From positions 701,870 to 765,869 of the forward strand of contig JACAXG010000071.1 in NCBI GenBank assembly GCA_018881555.1: 64,000 nucleotides of DNA, read 5' to 3'. The translations under genes and the position numbers were made by a program. A model generated the notes under the pieces. It ran no database searches, had not been told where the DNA came from, and saw only the letters and a list, made by a program, of their open reading frames with translations. Source of the DNA: Amblyornis subalaris. Its lineage: Eukaryota; Chordata; Aves; Passeriformes; Ptilonorhynchidae. This document shows positions 43,139 to 54,725 of the stretch, one piece after another (the first letter of the stretch is position 1; the number at the start of each line of letters is the position of its first letter).

Positions 43139-45586
43139 GTACCGCCGGCCCCCCGGCCCCGGCTCCCCGCAGGGGGATTCGTGTCCTCGGAACGGGGATC
43201 TGTTCCGCCTCGTTCCCTTCCCCGGGCTTGCCCTGGCGTGGGGAAAAGGCGGGAGTTGAAGTGAGGAGGAAAGATGAGTTTGGGATACTTCAGGATGGGG
43301 GCCTCGGGTCGAAGGGGATGCTTGAAGAAAGGTCGGAGCCCAAGGCTTGAGGCAGTCTTGGAAAGCTNCAAGGTTGGAGGCAGCACAACTTCTGCGGCTC
43401 TTGAGGCTGCAGAGCCTTTCCAGGCATGGATTTTCCGTGGCATTCCGCCTCAGCTGCAAACAGGAATCAGGGGCTTACCCCTCTGTGAGGGCAACTTGGG
43501 GTGACCTCGCCGTGTTTTTGGGCCCCCAACAGGTTTGTTGGCTGCACATGTGGGGTGGCAGTGGGGGGTAGATGGTTCTGGAGGTGTCTGATGTGGTTTG
43601 TCCCATGGAGTCTGGATCTGGGATCCATCTGCTCCTGGAGCTCTGTCTCTTCAGGAATGGTGGAAGAGGCAGCGAGGTCCTGGTGGCTGCAGGACACAGA
43701 AATTACTGTAAATGACCCAAAAAGCTCCTCCTGGGCTGAGGAAGTACCAAAGCCTGTCCCAGCGTGTCTGCCTTCCTTCTGGATGTCCTGCTGCTCTGGG
43801 AAAAGTCCCTTCCAGGTGGGGAACAGCTCAGCATGCCTCCTGGAAGTGTGTCCAGCCGCTCCCAAAAAAGATCCGGTGAGGGGAGAGGACATCTCTGGGA
43901 TGCAGAAGCCACCNGTCCCAGTGGCTCTGGTGTGTCCATGACCTCAGGTCTCTCGGCTGGAGCAGCAGCTGGAAGGTTGGGATCCCTCCTGCAGCCCCAA
44001 AATCCCGGGATTAAGGAACTGGTGTGGTAGGAAGGGAGGTCAGGATGGCTTCTCCAGAGGAACCACGCGGCGTCTCCGTGCTCCATGGTGGTGCTGCCCT
44101 TCCGTCCTGACGAGCCTTCAACGAGAGAGGAAGAGGAGGAAGTTTCCTGGCAGAATCCATCACCCCAACAACAAAAGCTTCCAAAAACTGGGAAAAAACC
44201 CCCAGCAACCACCCAGTGTGTCCTCATGAGCCCGGAGAGGTGGCAGCCCACCGGGATTCCGGCAGGATGCTGGAATGGTGGGAGGAAGACAGCGGAGGAG
44301 TTGGGAAGAAGCCCTGAGCACTCCAAGGAATGTGGTGACCCATCTGTTGGGTCAGGATTTCGCCGGGCACAGCCCTGGAGTTCCAAGTTCTGGAACTGGA
44401 TCCGTGCTGGTGTGACCCAGTTCCAGGGAGTTCNTCCAGAGCCGAAGCATCCCAACATCTTGGCAGTGGGATAGCCAGGCTCAACATCCTGATCCTCCTG
44501 CTGGGCTCTGGGTGGATCCAGCCTTTGGTGAGCCNCCCATGGGTCACCTCTGGAGCAGAGACCTCCTTGTGGCGCTGAGTTGTTATTTCATGTGGTTCAA
44601 AGCAGAAACCACGGAATCAACCCCCCCTTTTGGGGACCTGGAACACTTTCCCGGCCNGCAGGGATGGAGCAGGGCGGGATCAGACCCCAGCAGCTCTAGG
44701 GGAGGTGTTTGCTCCCTGCTTTATTCCCATGAGGAGCAGAACGGGATCCAAAGCAGGACTTCACCCTGCTTTCATCTTCACTGCTGGGGACTTCTCNGTG
44801 GCTCATCCCATCAAGATGATCATCCTGGGGATTAGGATTTGAGCTTGGAAATCGCGACACGGCGACCTTTTCCCGCCNGAATTACCCTCAGGGCTCCTTT
44901 GATCTCGGCTCGGGTCCTGCTGCAGGGCTGAGGTCAGGCTTGGGGGTCTCCAAGGTGGAGAGGGGAAGCTGAGGGATGGTCCTTGGGGNCTTGGAGATAA
45001 GGAGGGGAATTCTGAGCCGGTGCCAACCTCTGGTGGCCTCAGCAGCTCCGAGTTCTTCACAGCCATGACCTGCCTGGCCGCGGGAGCCGGATCAATCCTC
45101 NGGCTGGAAATGGGAGCCAGGGGAAGGTCCCACCACCAGGAGCCCCTCTGGCTTTGGACAGCAGCCCCTGGGACTCCTTCCAGGAAGGAAAGGCAAAAAA
45201 GGGCNGAATTGGGCCCAAATGGGCAGCAGTTCCAAACCCATCCCTTGGTGTCTCCACGATGCCAAGAGCTTCCCGAATTCCGGTTGAGGGCCAGCGCTCA
45301 AACGCCCCCACGGGCTTTTTCTGGAGAAAAGANGTCCACATCCCACCAGTGGCTTCATGGATGACATCAACAATCTCCAGATGGTGCAGAAGAGTAGATG
45401 GGGGGAAAAATCTAGTTATAAACCAGCCAGAGGTCTTCATTTTTGGGCCTGGGCATCCTGGGTGCCGTTTTCCGGGAGAATGGAAGTGGGAGAGGTTGGA
45501 TCACACAGGAGGGGGCCACACAACCGCCCAGGACTGGGCACAGCTTGGAGCTTTTTGATGTTTAANCCCTTTTTTCTCTTTTCCAG
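43139..45586 (+). other. KSR2: Intron between window exons 9 and 10 (2.4 kb)
   Basis: It is notable for having no CR1 at all. Open frames here lack similarity to anything I know and have no splice support. Confidence 0.75.
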
Positions 45587-45628
45587 CTTCCCATTACTAC
45601 AAGTACAAGCAGCAGTTCATTTTCCCAG
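45587..45628 (+). CDS. KSR2: KSR2 window exon 10 (FxFP ERK-docking exon)
   Basis: A 42-nt micro-exon. CT completes alanine, then SHYYKYKQQFIFP, leaving one G. FIFP is the FxFP (DEF) motif by which KSR binds activated ERK and is fed back upon (family knowledge). Because 42 is divisible by three and both borders are phase 1, the exon could be skipped without a frameshift, removing ERK docking (inference). The acceptor is ttttccag and the donor is CAG followed by gtaagg. Confidence 0.96.
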
Positions 45629-45900
45629 GTAAGGCTCTCCGGAAGNTTTTCCTGTAATGTGGGACGCTGGGATTTCTCCTGGTGGGCTGGGTGCATGGCT
45701 GACCCTCCTAACCCCTGGAGTTGTGCCAGGAAGGTCGTTCCTGGGTGGAATTTCTCCTCAAGCCCAGGACCGTGAAGATGCTGCAGGGTTGGGTGGCCCG
45801 TGTCCCTAAATTCCACCTGGNGGCAAAGGGAGGCTCCCAGTGGGATTTAATTCCCTTGGGTGCCTCCCAGACCTGTCTGACTCCGCTCTCTTGTCCCCAG

Positions 45901-45967
45901 ATGTGGTGCCTGAGACGCCGACCCGAGCCCCGCAGGTCGTCCTGCACCCTGTCACCTCCAACCCCAT
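45901..45967 (+). CDS. KSR2: KSR2 window exon 11 (CA4-kinase linker, part 1)
   Basis: 67 nt. AT completes aspartate, then VVPETPTRAPQVVLHPVTSN and P plus AT. It joins exon 12 in phase 2 to give Met or Ile (here AT+C = Ile). PETPTRAP has a proline-directed threonine. The acceptor is tgtccccag and the donor is CAT followed by gtgagt. The preceding intron is the shortest here (272 bp, 45629-45900) and carries no repeat. Confidence 0.95.
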
Positions 45968-47499
45968 GTGAGTGGCTTCCCCTTCCCATCCCTTCCCTCT
46001 GCATCCCAAATCTTCCAGGCACCCATGGGTGCTCCCCTGGCTTTGCAGCACCTTTGGGGGCTCAGGTGGTCGTGGTGAGACCCCGGAGCTCTGGAAGGTT
46101 GAGGGGGAGGGCAGGGGGTGCATTTANACCCCACAGCTCTTCACTGTTGGAGAAAAAACGGATTTCAGTCNGAGCAGCCAAAGCCCAAGGGATTAATTCA
46201 ATGATAATTAAATTATAAACAGATAACCAGGATCTCTGGGATAAAGNCGACCCCACCTCCAATATTTTCAAGCCCAATAAACTTTGGGCTGAAAGTTGGG
46301 GAAAGCAGTGTCTAATCAGCCTTAGGACCGTCCCTCCCCAGCAGGTCGAGCCCAAATCCATCATTCCCTGATGTCCTGCTGCCTGCGCTGCTCCACCAGG
46401 GATGTTCCACTGCTGGGTCCCTCCTGATCCTTTTAATAAAGGCCGTTTTTGGGGGATTTTACAGGCCAGGGGTTTAAGGGATCGAGTCTGGCCACAGTTT
46501 GGCCAAACTCCATTGGGGGTTCTGGCGGATGGAGAGCAATGGATGGAGCCACTGCCCCGGGAATTCATGGAAAAGTGGTGAAGTCAAATTTCTTTCCTCC
46601 CCTGCCTAAAGGAAGGTGTCAGACATAGGATTTGGCAGGGGGAACAGCTTTTAATGTGCAAAATCTGTGATTCCCCTCTTCCCACTGAAAACATCCCGTG
46701 GGAGCTGTTGAGGTTATCCCGGGCTCGGCTGGGTTAAACATCTCCGGATCCTCGGGAGACAGGAATTCGTGCCTGGGATGGAGATGAGGCAGGAGGAGCC
46801 GGCTGCTCCTGCGAACCACCCGTCCATGGAGAGGCTCTGCAGCCACCTGGGCTTCCCGTGCTGCTCCAAACACCGGGATAGAGTCCTTTCATGGAGGATC
46901 CTGGGATTTATAGCTCTTTAGTGGCCGTGGAATGGGATAGGACCCACAGGATCACCTGTGGAGTGGCCTGGGGAGCGCTGTGCCTCTGGGATGTTGTTAT
47001 TTATGTTATTGATAATAATAATTTATAATACATTTATATGATGCTTGCAACCACCCAAGCTGTTCCAGCTGGTCCCTAATTCAGATTTTCCCTAATTCCC
47101 TGTTAAATGTTAGGGGCAGCCAGACCCCGATCATGGACCNGAGGATGGGAGCTGCTGAGGAAACAGAGAAGGAAAAGAACTGGAAAAGCAGTCAAATTGG
47201 GGTGCTTTTACTGCAGGGAGGATGTTTGAACCCTCCACATGTCCGAAATAATTGAAAAACTCGTTTTCCTTTCTTCTGCACTTTTGCTTTGGCTGGTGTT
47301 GGTTGGGAAGAAATTTTAGAAATCCCTAAAAATGCCTCGAGCTTGGTCAGAATCTCTGGGGGGCTAAATCTTGTCCCTTANCCCGGGTCAGTGACACCTT
47401 CTCCTCTCTGATCCCTTTATCCCTGGGGCAGGAAGCGGGACTGCTCCCCAGATCCCTGTGTTTTTTTCCACGGTGTTAATTCCGTAATTCTTTTAACAG
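45968..47499 (+). other. KSR2: Intron between window exons 11 and 12 (1.5 kb)
   Basis: It contains no CR1. 46990-47110 is AT-rich and single-copy with repeated ATAAT words. No other feature was seen. Confidence 0.75.
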
Positions 47500-47548
47500 C
47501 CTGGAAGGAAACCCATTGCTTCAAATTGAAGTGGAGCCCACGTCGGAG
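47500..47548 (+). CDS. KSR2: KSR2 window exon 12 (CA4-kinase linker, part 2)
   Basis: 49 nt. C completes isoleucine, then LEGNPLLQIEVEPTSE, ending on a codon boundary. It matches human KSR2 residue for residue as I recall it. The acceptor is cttttaacag and the donor is GAG followed by gtgaga. The exon links the ERK-docking region to the acidic stretch before the kinase domain. Confidence 0.95.
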
Positions 47549-48328
47549 GTGAGATGGCTCCTGTGCTTAATGGGCCTTTGTTTTAAATTTGTCTTGGGGC
47601 NCATTTCCTAGGAAATGGAGAGGTTTCCCATCTGTGCGGTGGAATTGCTGATAATTGAATTAATGGCCAGGCATCCGTGTCCCCACCCCATGGAGAGGGA
47701 CCCTCCTGGGCTTCGAGTTTAGAATTCAGTGAGGTTTTTTAGGAAGCATTAAAAACGTGGTGGAGAGGAAGGAGGAAGAGGGGAGGATGAGGGTGTAGCT
47801 TTTAAAGGGTGGCGTAAATCCTGTAGGGAGTATAAACGGAGCATCCCAGGGGGAATGCAGACCAGGGNGTGCCAGGGTGGGAATGATGGGTATGAACAGA
47901 GCACAGCTCGGCCAGGGGAGGGTGAAAGTGTTTTCAGCCAAATTGATTAAAATTTCTAATGGGTCACAATGTTAAATTTAACCCCNGGGTGAATAAATGG
48001 NTCCANAGGGCAGTGGAGGAGTCNCCATTCCTGGAGGGATTTAGAAGCCGTGTGGATGTGGCACTTGGGGACAGGGGGCCTTGGCTGTGATGAGGAATGG
48101 CTGGACTCGATCTCAGGGGGCTTTTCCAACCTAAAAGNTTCCACGATTCTGTGAAAATCTGGGATTCAGCCGACTTNGCGTAGAACGCGGCCGCCCCGTT
48201 GCCTTTGGAAGGCGCCTGCCTGTTCCTCTGGGTCTGAGTGGGATCAGTGGGCTTTCATCCACATAACCTCCCTCATCCCCGGTTTTTTTCCCTGTTTTAC
48301 TGTTCCCGANGCCTTTCGCCCACCGCAG
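47549..48328 (+). other. KSR2: Intron between window exons 12 and 13
   Basis: 780 bp containing one CR1 3' piece at 47995-48160, which ends about 170 bp before the acceptor. Confidence 0.8.
47995..48160 (+). mobile_element. CR1 3' fragment of the second type
   Basis: gggcagtggaggagtcnccat, gtgtggatgtggcacttggg, ggaatggctggactcgatct and ttttccaacctaaaa, ending acgattctgtgaaa. Confidence 0.9.
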
Positions 48329-48696
48329 AACGAGGAAGGCGCCGAGGAGGTGCAGGAATCCGAGGACGACTTCGAGGAGATGAACCTCTCGCTCCTCTCC
48401 GCGCGCAACTTCCCGCGCAAGGCCAGCCAGACCAGCATCTTCCTGCAGGAGTGGGACATCCCCTTCGAGCAGCTGGAGATCGGGGAGCTCATCGGGAAGG
48501 GGCGCTTCGGGCAGGTGTTCCACGGGCGCTGGCACGGCGAGGTGGCCATCCGCCTCATCGACATCGAGCGCGACAACGAGGACCAGCTCAAGGCCTTCAA
48601 GAGGGAGGTCATGGCCTACCGGCAGACGCGGCACGAGAACGTGGTGCTCTTCATGGGGGCCTGCATGAGCCCTCCCCACCTCGCCATCATCACCAG
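48329..48696 (+). CDS. KSR2: KSR2 window exon 13 (acidic linker and pseudokinase N-lobe)
   Basis: 368 nt. An acidic stretch ([20 protein letters not shown]) leads to [20 protein letters not shown] and the kinase N-lobe. The glycine-rich loop is [14 protein letters not shown]. The beta-3 strand reads [15 protein letters not shown], with arginine in place of the catalytic lysine, the hallmark of KSR pseudokinases. Alpha-C holds [16 protein letters not shown], followed by [18 protein letters not shown]. The N-lobe contacts RAF and MEK (family knowledge). Human KSR2 has Tyr where the loop here has Phe (QVF). The acceptor is accgcag. The donor CAG followed by gttgga is weak. Confidence 0.97.
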
Positions 48697-48703
48697 GTTG
48701 GAG

Positions 48704-48775
48704 TGGTTTTTTTCCCTGTCCGAAAATTTGCTTTTTTCCCGTCCGAAAATTCGGTTTTTCCCTGCGGTCCAATGG
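48704..48775. repeat. Short tandem repeat just after the exon 13 donor
   Basis: The phrase ttttttcccgtccgaaaatt and close variants occur two to three times with a period of about 25-27 bases. It starts within 10 bases of the weak donor. Confidence 0.75.
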
Positions 48776-48941
48776 TGTNGTCGTGTTGAGTTGCCCGCTC
48801 TGAGGAAGGGATGTTCTCCGTGTGCTGTGGGTTATGGGTTGGAGAACGGAGCAAATCCAAAAGTGTGTCCGGGCAGGTCATTCTCTTCTAGAAGTGGAGC
48901 TTGGGACAGGAATGGTTTGGTTTATCCAGGGACAGGAAGCA

Positions 48942-49285
48942 TCATGGAATCATGGAATGGTTTGGGTGGGAAGGGAACTTAGAGCTCATCCCATTCCACC
49001 CCCTGCCATGGGCAGGGACACCTTCTACTATCCCTGGTGGCTCCAAGCCCCGTCCAGCCTGGCCTTGGACACTTCCAGGGATGGGGCAGCCACAGCTTCT
49101 CTGGAGATTCCATCCCAGCCCCTCCCTACCCTCCCCACCCAGGGAACAATTCTTTCCCAATATCCCATCTAGCCCTGCCCTCTGGCAGTGGGAAGCGATT
49201 CCCCATGTCCTGTCCCTCCATCCCTTGTCCCAAGTCCCTCTACAGCTCTCCTGGAGCCCCTTTGGGCACTGGAAGACTGGAAGGC
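48942..49285 (-). mobile_element. CR1 fragment, antisense
   Basis: ggaatcatggaatggtttgg, ccaccccctgccatgggcag, cagccacagcttctctggag and gtcccaagtccctctacagc follow reverse CR1 order. Confidence 0.95.
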
Positions 49286-50564
49286 TTCTTGCAGCTTTCT
49301 AGGGACCAATCTGGGATTTGGGGGCTCCTAAACCATCAAGACCTCCACAACTTCCTTGGTCTCATGGCATTCCCAAATACCTTCCCTCACCCACATTCTA
49401 GTGGGAAACACGGCACTGAGTGTCCCGGTGCAATCCCTGCATGGGTGGGCAAAAAATCCCAGCTGGCCTGGAGGCGAAGAGGCTGCAACTGCTCCCAGAG
49501 CAGCTGTTGTTGTGTGAAATACATTTATTCCTGGGAATTCCGTGATTTCCTTCACCTCCAGACCACGCATTCGGCCATGGGGCTGGACATTTTCCCGCTT
49601 CGCGTTCCACCATCTTTCTCCTGGCGAAGTTTCCCCGAGGTGAGGTTGAATTTTCCTCCTGGCAGCATTTCAAAAAGCAGCGGAATGGCAACAGCTTCCA
49701 AGAGCCATCAGTGATGAAATATTGCATCATCTTCTCCTAATGTTCCCTTGGAAGCGGCACCTCCCAGTCCCTGATCCCAGACGGGGCGGCTCTGCAGGTG
49801 CTCTGCTCCCTCTTTGTCCGAAACAAGTGCCGCCCCTTGCTCCCTGCTCCGGCGGGCTCACGGAATTGCGTTTGCCTTGGGAGTTTCACCCTCTGGAGTC
49901 AGGGTGACTCCGGAGCGGGGCTGGCTCTCCCCAGCTGGGGACTGGAAAAATGATGCCTTTTGTTCAGGACCCAAAATGAGCCATCTGGGAAAATTCCGCA
50001 GCGTTTCCATCTATCGGGTAGCTCCGGGCCAAAAGCTTTTGGAAAAGTGTGCAAACACATGTATTGATGGATGAGTCAGAGCCCCCATCCATGTGTTACG
50101 CCGCGTTCCCAAAGGGAGACGCGGCGGCTCCATCCCGCTCCCCGATCCCTTCGCAGCCCCTCTTTGCTTGGCTTTTCAGTGCTATTCAATAGCAAAACCT
50201 GGGAAATATATTCCTGGATATTTTTTTTTTTTTTTGGAGCCACGGAATGTTTCCTCTTCTATTTCCTATTCTGATGTGTCTTTACATAAAAGCAGAAAGG
50301 TGCCATTTTTGACAGTTTGACAAAATANATCCGCGTGCTGCGGCATCCTGGTGAATTAATATGAGGAATGTGGAATTCTGCTCGCCTTGTTCCTCTTCCA
50401 GCTGCACTTGGTCCTTTTTTTTTTAGGGTCAAAATACAAATTTATTTAATTGCCCGAAGTANAACTCGAGCTCACAACATCTCCAGGCATCATTTGGTTT
50501 TTCCCACAATCCACTTTTATCTGCATCCTTCAAAAGCTGAACCAAATTCGGCTTTAAACCGAAG

Positions 50565-50735
50565 GAGAGTAGGGTTAGATGGGATTTTGGGAAGGGATTG
50601 TTCCGTGGGAGAGTGGGGAGGCCCTGGCACAGGTTGCCCAGAGAAGCTGTGGCTGCCCCTGGATCCCTGGAAGTGCCCAAGGCCAGGTTGGATGGGGCTT
50701 GGAGCACCCTGGGATAGTGGAAAGTGTCCCTTCCA
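50565..50735 (+). mobile_element. CR1 fragment without its final tail
   Basis: gggttagatgggattttggg, ggcacaggttgcccagagaa and gatagtggaaagtgtccctt. It ends before the usual tail words. Confidence 0.9.
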
Positions 50736-51664
50736 GGACACATTTTTGAGACATCTCTGATCATCTCTGCCGGGGAAAAGCCTTCTCACCACGTGGAGGT
50801 CTCCATCCCATCCATGTTCCAGGTTTGTCCTAAGGGATATGACAGCCCTGGAGGCTTTTCTGCCATGGCACAGAGGGAGCTGCTGCTCGGCTGTTGTAGG
50901 GAATGAGGTGTGGGAATAAGACAATGTGGTGTGAGCTGGATTGGGAATGGTTGAGGATACTGGGAATGGTGTAGGATATTGGGAATGGCCCAGGAGGTGG
51001 CACTGGGAGAGCGTCGCTCTTCCAACAGGACTCTCCCGAAGGTTCTCAAGTTCCCCCCGTGGATTTATGGGAATAACTTTAAACAAGGCTTTGCTTGGAG
51101 TGGGGGAAAATCATTCCCAGCTGCCTGAGGGAGGAATTACAGATACAAACCCAGGCTATCCGGATTTCCTCACCCTCCCTGTGCCCATTCCCAGGGCAGG
51201 ACTGTCCNTGTGTGGAAAAGGCTCCTTTTCTTCTGGGAGCCCAGAAGTGGCCACTCGAGGCCGTTTTTTCCACCAAATCCCAGCAATTCCTTGTAGCTGT
51301 TACAGAAATCTCCGTTTTCCAGCTGAAACGCTGGAAGCAGCTGCCTGTCCCTGGGAAGGGGCTTCACCACGCCGTGCCACNGGCGCTGCCGGAAGGGGGT
51401 TATTTATAGACGGGTTTATTTTTACTTTTCCCCATCCCGACGTTTTCCTTCCTGATTGCCTGTGATATTCAGGGATCGTCTCATTAGCACAAAGAAATCT
51501 CCCCAGCCAAACAGCACGGCCCANAGGGAAAAAATGGAACGGGAAACTGAGGCAGTGGCTTGGTTGCTTTGGGATAAAAATCTGATTTCGCTGTGTTAAC
51601 CATTTTTATGGATAAATGGGACCGGCACTGNTTAATATCTTCATCAGTGATAAAAACAGTGGGA

Positions 51665-52032
51665 TTGAGACTGGAGAAGGCTCCAGGGAGAACTCAGAGC
51701 CCCTTCCAGTGCCTAAAGGGGCTCCAGGAGAGCTGGAGAGGGACTTGGGACAAGGGATGGAGGGACAGGACAAGGGGAATGGCTTCCTATGGACAGAGGG
51801 CAGGGCTAGATGGGATATTGGGAAGGAATTCTTGGCTGAGAGGGTGGTGAGGGGTTGGGATGGAATTCCNAGAGAAGCTGTGGCTGCCCCTGGATCCCTG
51901 GAAGCATCCAAGGCCAGGTTGGACGGGGCTTGGAGCAACCTGGGCTAGTGGAAGGTGTCCCTGCCCATGGCAAGGGGTGAGACTGGATGAGCTTTAAGTC
52001 CCTTCCAACCCAAACCATTCCACGATCCTTGA
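51665..52032 (+). mobile_element. CR1 fragment with 3' end
   Basis: actggagaaggctccaggga, gagagggacttgggacaagg, agagaagctgtggctgcccc and aaaccattccacgatccttg. Confidence 0.95.
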
Positions 52033-53887
52033 GTTGTCTCTTACCGTGGCAGAAAGGCAGAAATCCAGCATTTTTCGGCGGTGGGAGGTGGCGACTCCAA
52101 GGCGGCTTCCATCAGAGCCGCTGATGGGTCTTCCCGCGGGTAATGAGCGCTGGGGACAGGTAACATCCGTCTTAATTAGCCNGGAGCAGGAGCCGTGCGA
52201 GCCTCGGTGCTCCGAGCGCTGCTCGAAGGACGGCAGGGAACGGCAGCGAAGTCCTCAGCTCGGTGGGGATGAAAGGGCTGGAAAAGCTCCCTGTTTGTTG
52301 GAAACACCGAGTTGGTTTTGCTGCTGGTGAGGGAGACCAAGCCAGGCCTGGCCAAGCTCAGCTCAGCCCCCTGGGGCTCCTGGTCCCAGCCCCCGGAGCA
52401 GGAAGGGAGGGTAAAGCCTCAGCCACCCAGGGAGGCTTTCAAGGGACAAAGTCCTTTCCTAATGCTCCTAAAATGGCTCCAGCCACCCACGAAGGCAGAA
52501 ATGGCCACGGTTTAGGATTCTGGCTGTTCCTNCTGGGAAAAAAAAGGGGGATTTTAGTGCTTATTCGTCCTTCCCAAGGTTCCAGGTGCTCATCGAGTCT
52601 GCAGTGGTGGAGGAGGGATCAGCACATTGGGTGCAGCTTCTGGGGGGTCACTCATGGCTCCTGCTGGCTGGGAATGTTGTTTGGGAGAAGGGAGCGAGGT
52701 TATCCAGTCTGGGAGACGGTTTGAGCTGGAGTTTTCCTGTGCTTTGAGCCCCCACTGGCTTCCAGAGAGGATTTGGCGCAGCTTTTCCAAGATTCCTTGG
52801 TTTTAATTAAAAGCTCGGATGTGGCTCTTTGATCCCATACAAAGAGGCTGGGATTTGCTCTCTGGGCTGGTCCAGGTTGGATTTTGGCCCCTCTCCTGTC
52901 ATTCCGGGGTGACTTCAGCTTTCCAGGGCGCCACCTCCACGGCCACTGGTGATCCCACCGGGGCTGCTGGCCGTGATTTATGGCCCTGCCGTGACGAGCC
53001 GGGAACACCAAGGAGAACATTGAGGAACATTAGGAATTAAGCCTGACCTNGGCAGAACCATATAAGGGGAATTAATTTGTCGAAGGTGCCTTTGGAGCAG
53101 AGGAACTTGGAGTGCTTCTGCTGGAGAGGGAGCATCTCCTGAGCTCTTCCCTGGAGCTGTTGGCGGTGGGGGGATGGAGACAAACCCAGTCCTTGTCCTT
53201 ATGGGAGATTTCAAAGATGAAATCAGAGTTTGCTCCTTTTTCTCCATGGTTTTAATGACAGCAACACTTTACCTGGCACTGATTAATAGGGAAGGTGTGA
53301 GAGCCAGGGATGGGAAGGATATCCAAGGCACTTCAGCTGTTTCTNCATGGATAACTTTCTTGCAGTGCATGGACTAAATATTGGGGTTTATTTGGATTTT
53401 GTAGTAGATTTCCATGCTGGATTTTGCCAATATTTNATGTTTGGCTCTGCTGCTGGGAGGAACAAGCCCCTCTCAAGGGAAGCTCTCCCATCCCCGAACT
53501 CTGTCCCTGTGGGCATGGAAGAGCTCTGGACAAAGCTCGGCTTTGAACTCTCGGCTCTTCCGAGCCTCTCCCAGTGCCGAATCTCCTGACATTTACAGCC
53601 TCAGCTCAGCTGGGAGGCATTTGGGGCTTGTAAATCTGAATGCTCGGGGAGCTGGGGATGTTTAACGTGATTTGAAGGATGGGAGGAAAGGGGAAGAGTG
53701 GAAACCGTGGCACTTACGACAGAACAGATTGAGGGGTCTGGTTTTTCCCTATGGGTGCTCCGTGGCACTTGCAGCCATCTCGTTGTTCTCTCCAGGGATC
53801 CAAGTTGTCCTTTTGAGCTTTAATGAACAACAAATTGAAGGAACAACAAGGCCTGAGCAACCTGAGCAGCCTCACTGCCCATGGTCC

Positions 53888-53945
53888 AGTGATGAGAAGG
53901 TCTTTGAGGTCCCTTCCTACCTAAACCATTCTAGGATTCCATGAA
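53888..53945 (+). mobile_element. CR1 3' tail remnant
   Basis: ggtctttgaggtcccttcct then acctaaaccattctaggatt. A very short remnant about 150 bp before a longer copy. Confidence 0.75.
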
Positions 53946-54091
53946 ATGGGGTTTTTCTCTTCAATGGACTTAAAATGCATCCTTTTACCTTCCTGCCTGC
54001 CCTGGGAAGCTAAGGAGAAGCTCTGAATCCTGCTCAGTGGGAGGGAAGCTGAGGGATGGATTTGCCATGTTGTTGTCCTCCATCCCAGGCA

Positions 54092-54342
54092 TTGACAGGA
54101 CACAGGGAATGGCTTCCCACTGCCAGAGGGCAGGGCTAGATGGGATATCGGGAAGAGATTCCTCCCTGTGAGGCCTTGGCACAGGCTGCCCCATCCCTGG
54201 AAGTGTCCAAGGCCAGGTTGGACAGGGCTTGGAGCAGCCTGGGCTAGTGGAAGGTGTCCTTGCCCGTGGCAGAGGGTGGAATGGGATGGGCTTTAAGGTC
54301 CCTTTCAACCCAAACCATTCCATGATTCTGTGATCCTGGAGC
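54092..54342 (+). mobile_element. CR1 fragment with 3' end
   Basis: gacaggacacagggaatggc, gatgggatatcgggaagaga, gcttggagcagcctgggcta and aaaccattccatgattctgt. Confidence 0.95.
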
Positions 54343-54539
54343 ATTTCCAAGGTGCCCTTCAGGTCCTGCCCTTCTCTCCCCACTCCTGGGTGTACTTTGG
54401 GAAGAGAAGCCGTGGATTCCTGCCTCCCTTAACCCTGTCCACGTTCAGACACCCACTTTGGGATCCAGAGCACCCCTCTCTGCCTCCGTTGTTTTCCCTT
54501 TTCCTGCTTTCCCCCTGCACTCCCTTCCCTGGCAGTTAA

Positions 54540-54725
54540 ATAATGGAGCTCGTAGATCATATAATAAATAGGTATCGACTTCATGCCAGGGGCTGGATCA
54601 GAATGGATTGACCCGTGGGAATGCACTCCCTCACAATCGATAGGAGCCCATCAGGCCGGATAAATCTTGATAACGACTGACAACGGGAAAGTCAATACAT
54701 GTATTAATATATACATTAAACCTGG
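54540..54725. promoter_or_regulatory. AT-rich single-copy island, candidate conserved non-coding element
   Basis: A repeat-free AT-rich stretch with AATCGATAGG, ATCTTGATAACGAC, AATACATGTATTAATATA and TACATTAAACC, set between GC-rich flanks. It resembles conserved intronic enhancers in composition. Conservation is not visible here. Confidence 0.3.

Noticed and set aside
43139..45586. Extra KSR2 exons in the exon 9-10 intron
   Set aside because: Exons 9 and 10 join in phase with no residues missing relative to the remembered human protein, and no open segment has paired splice sites plus similarity.
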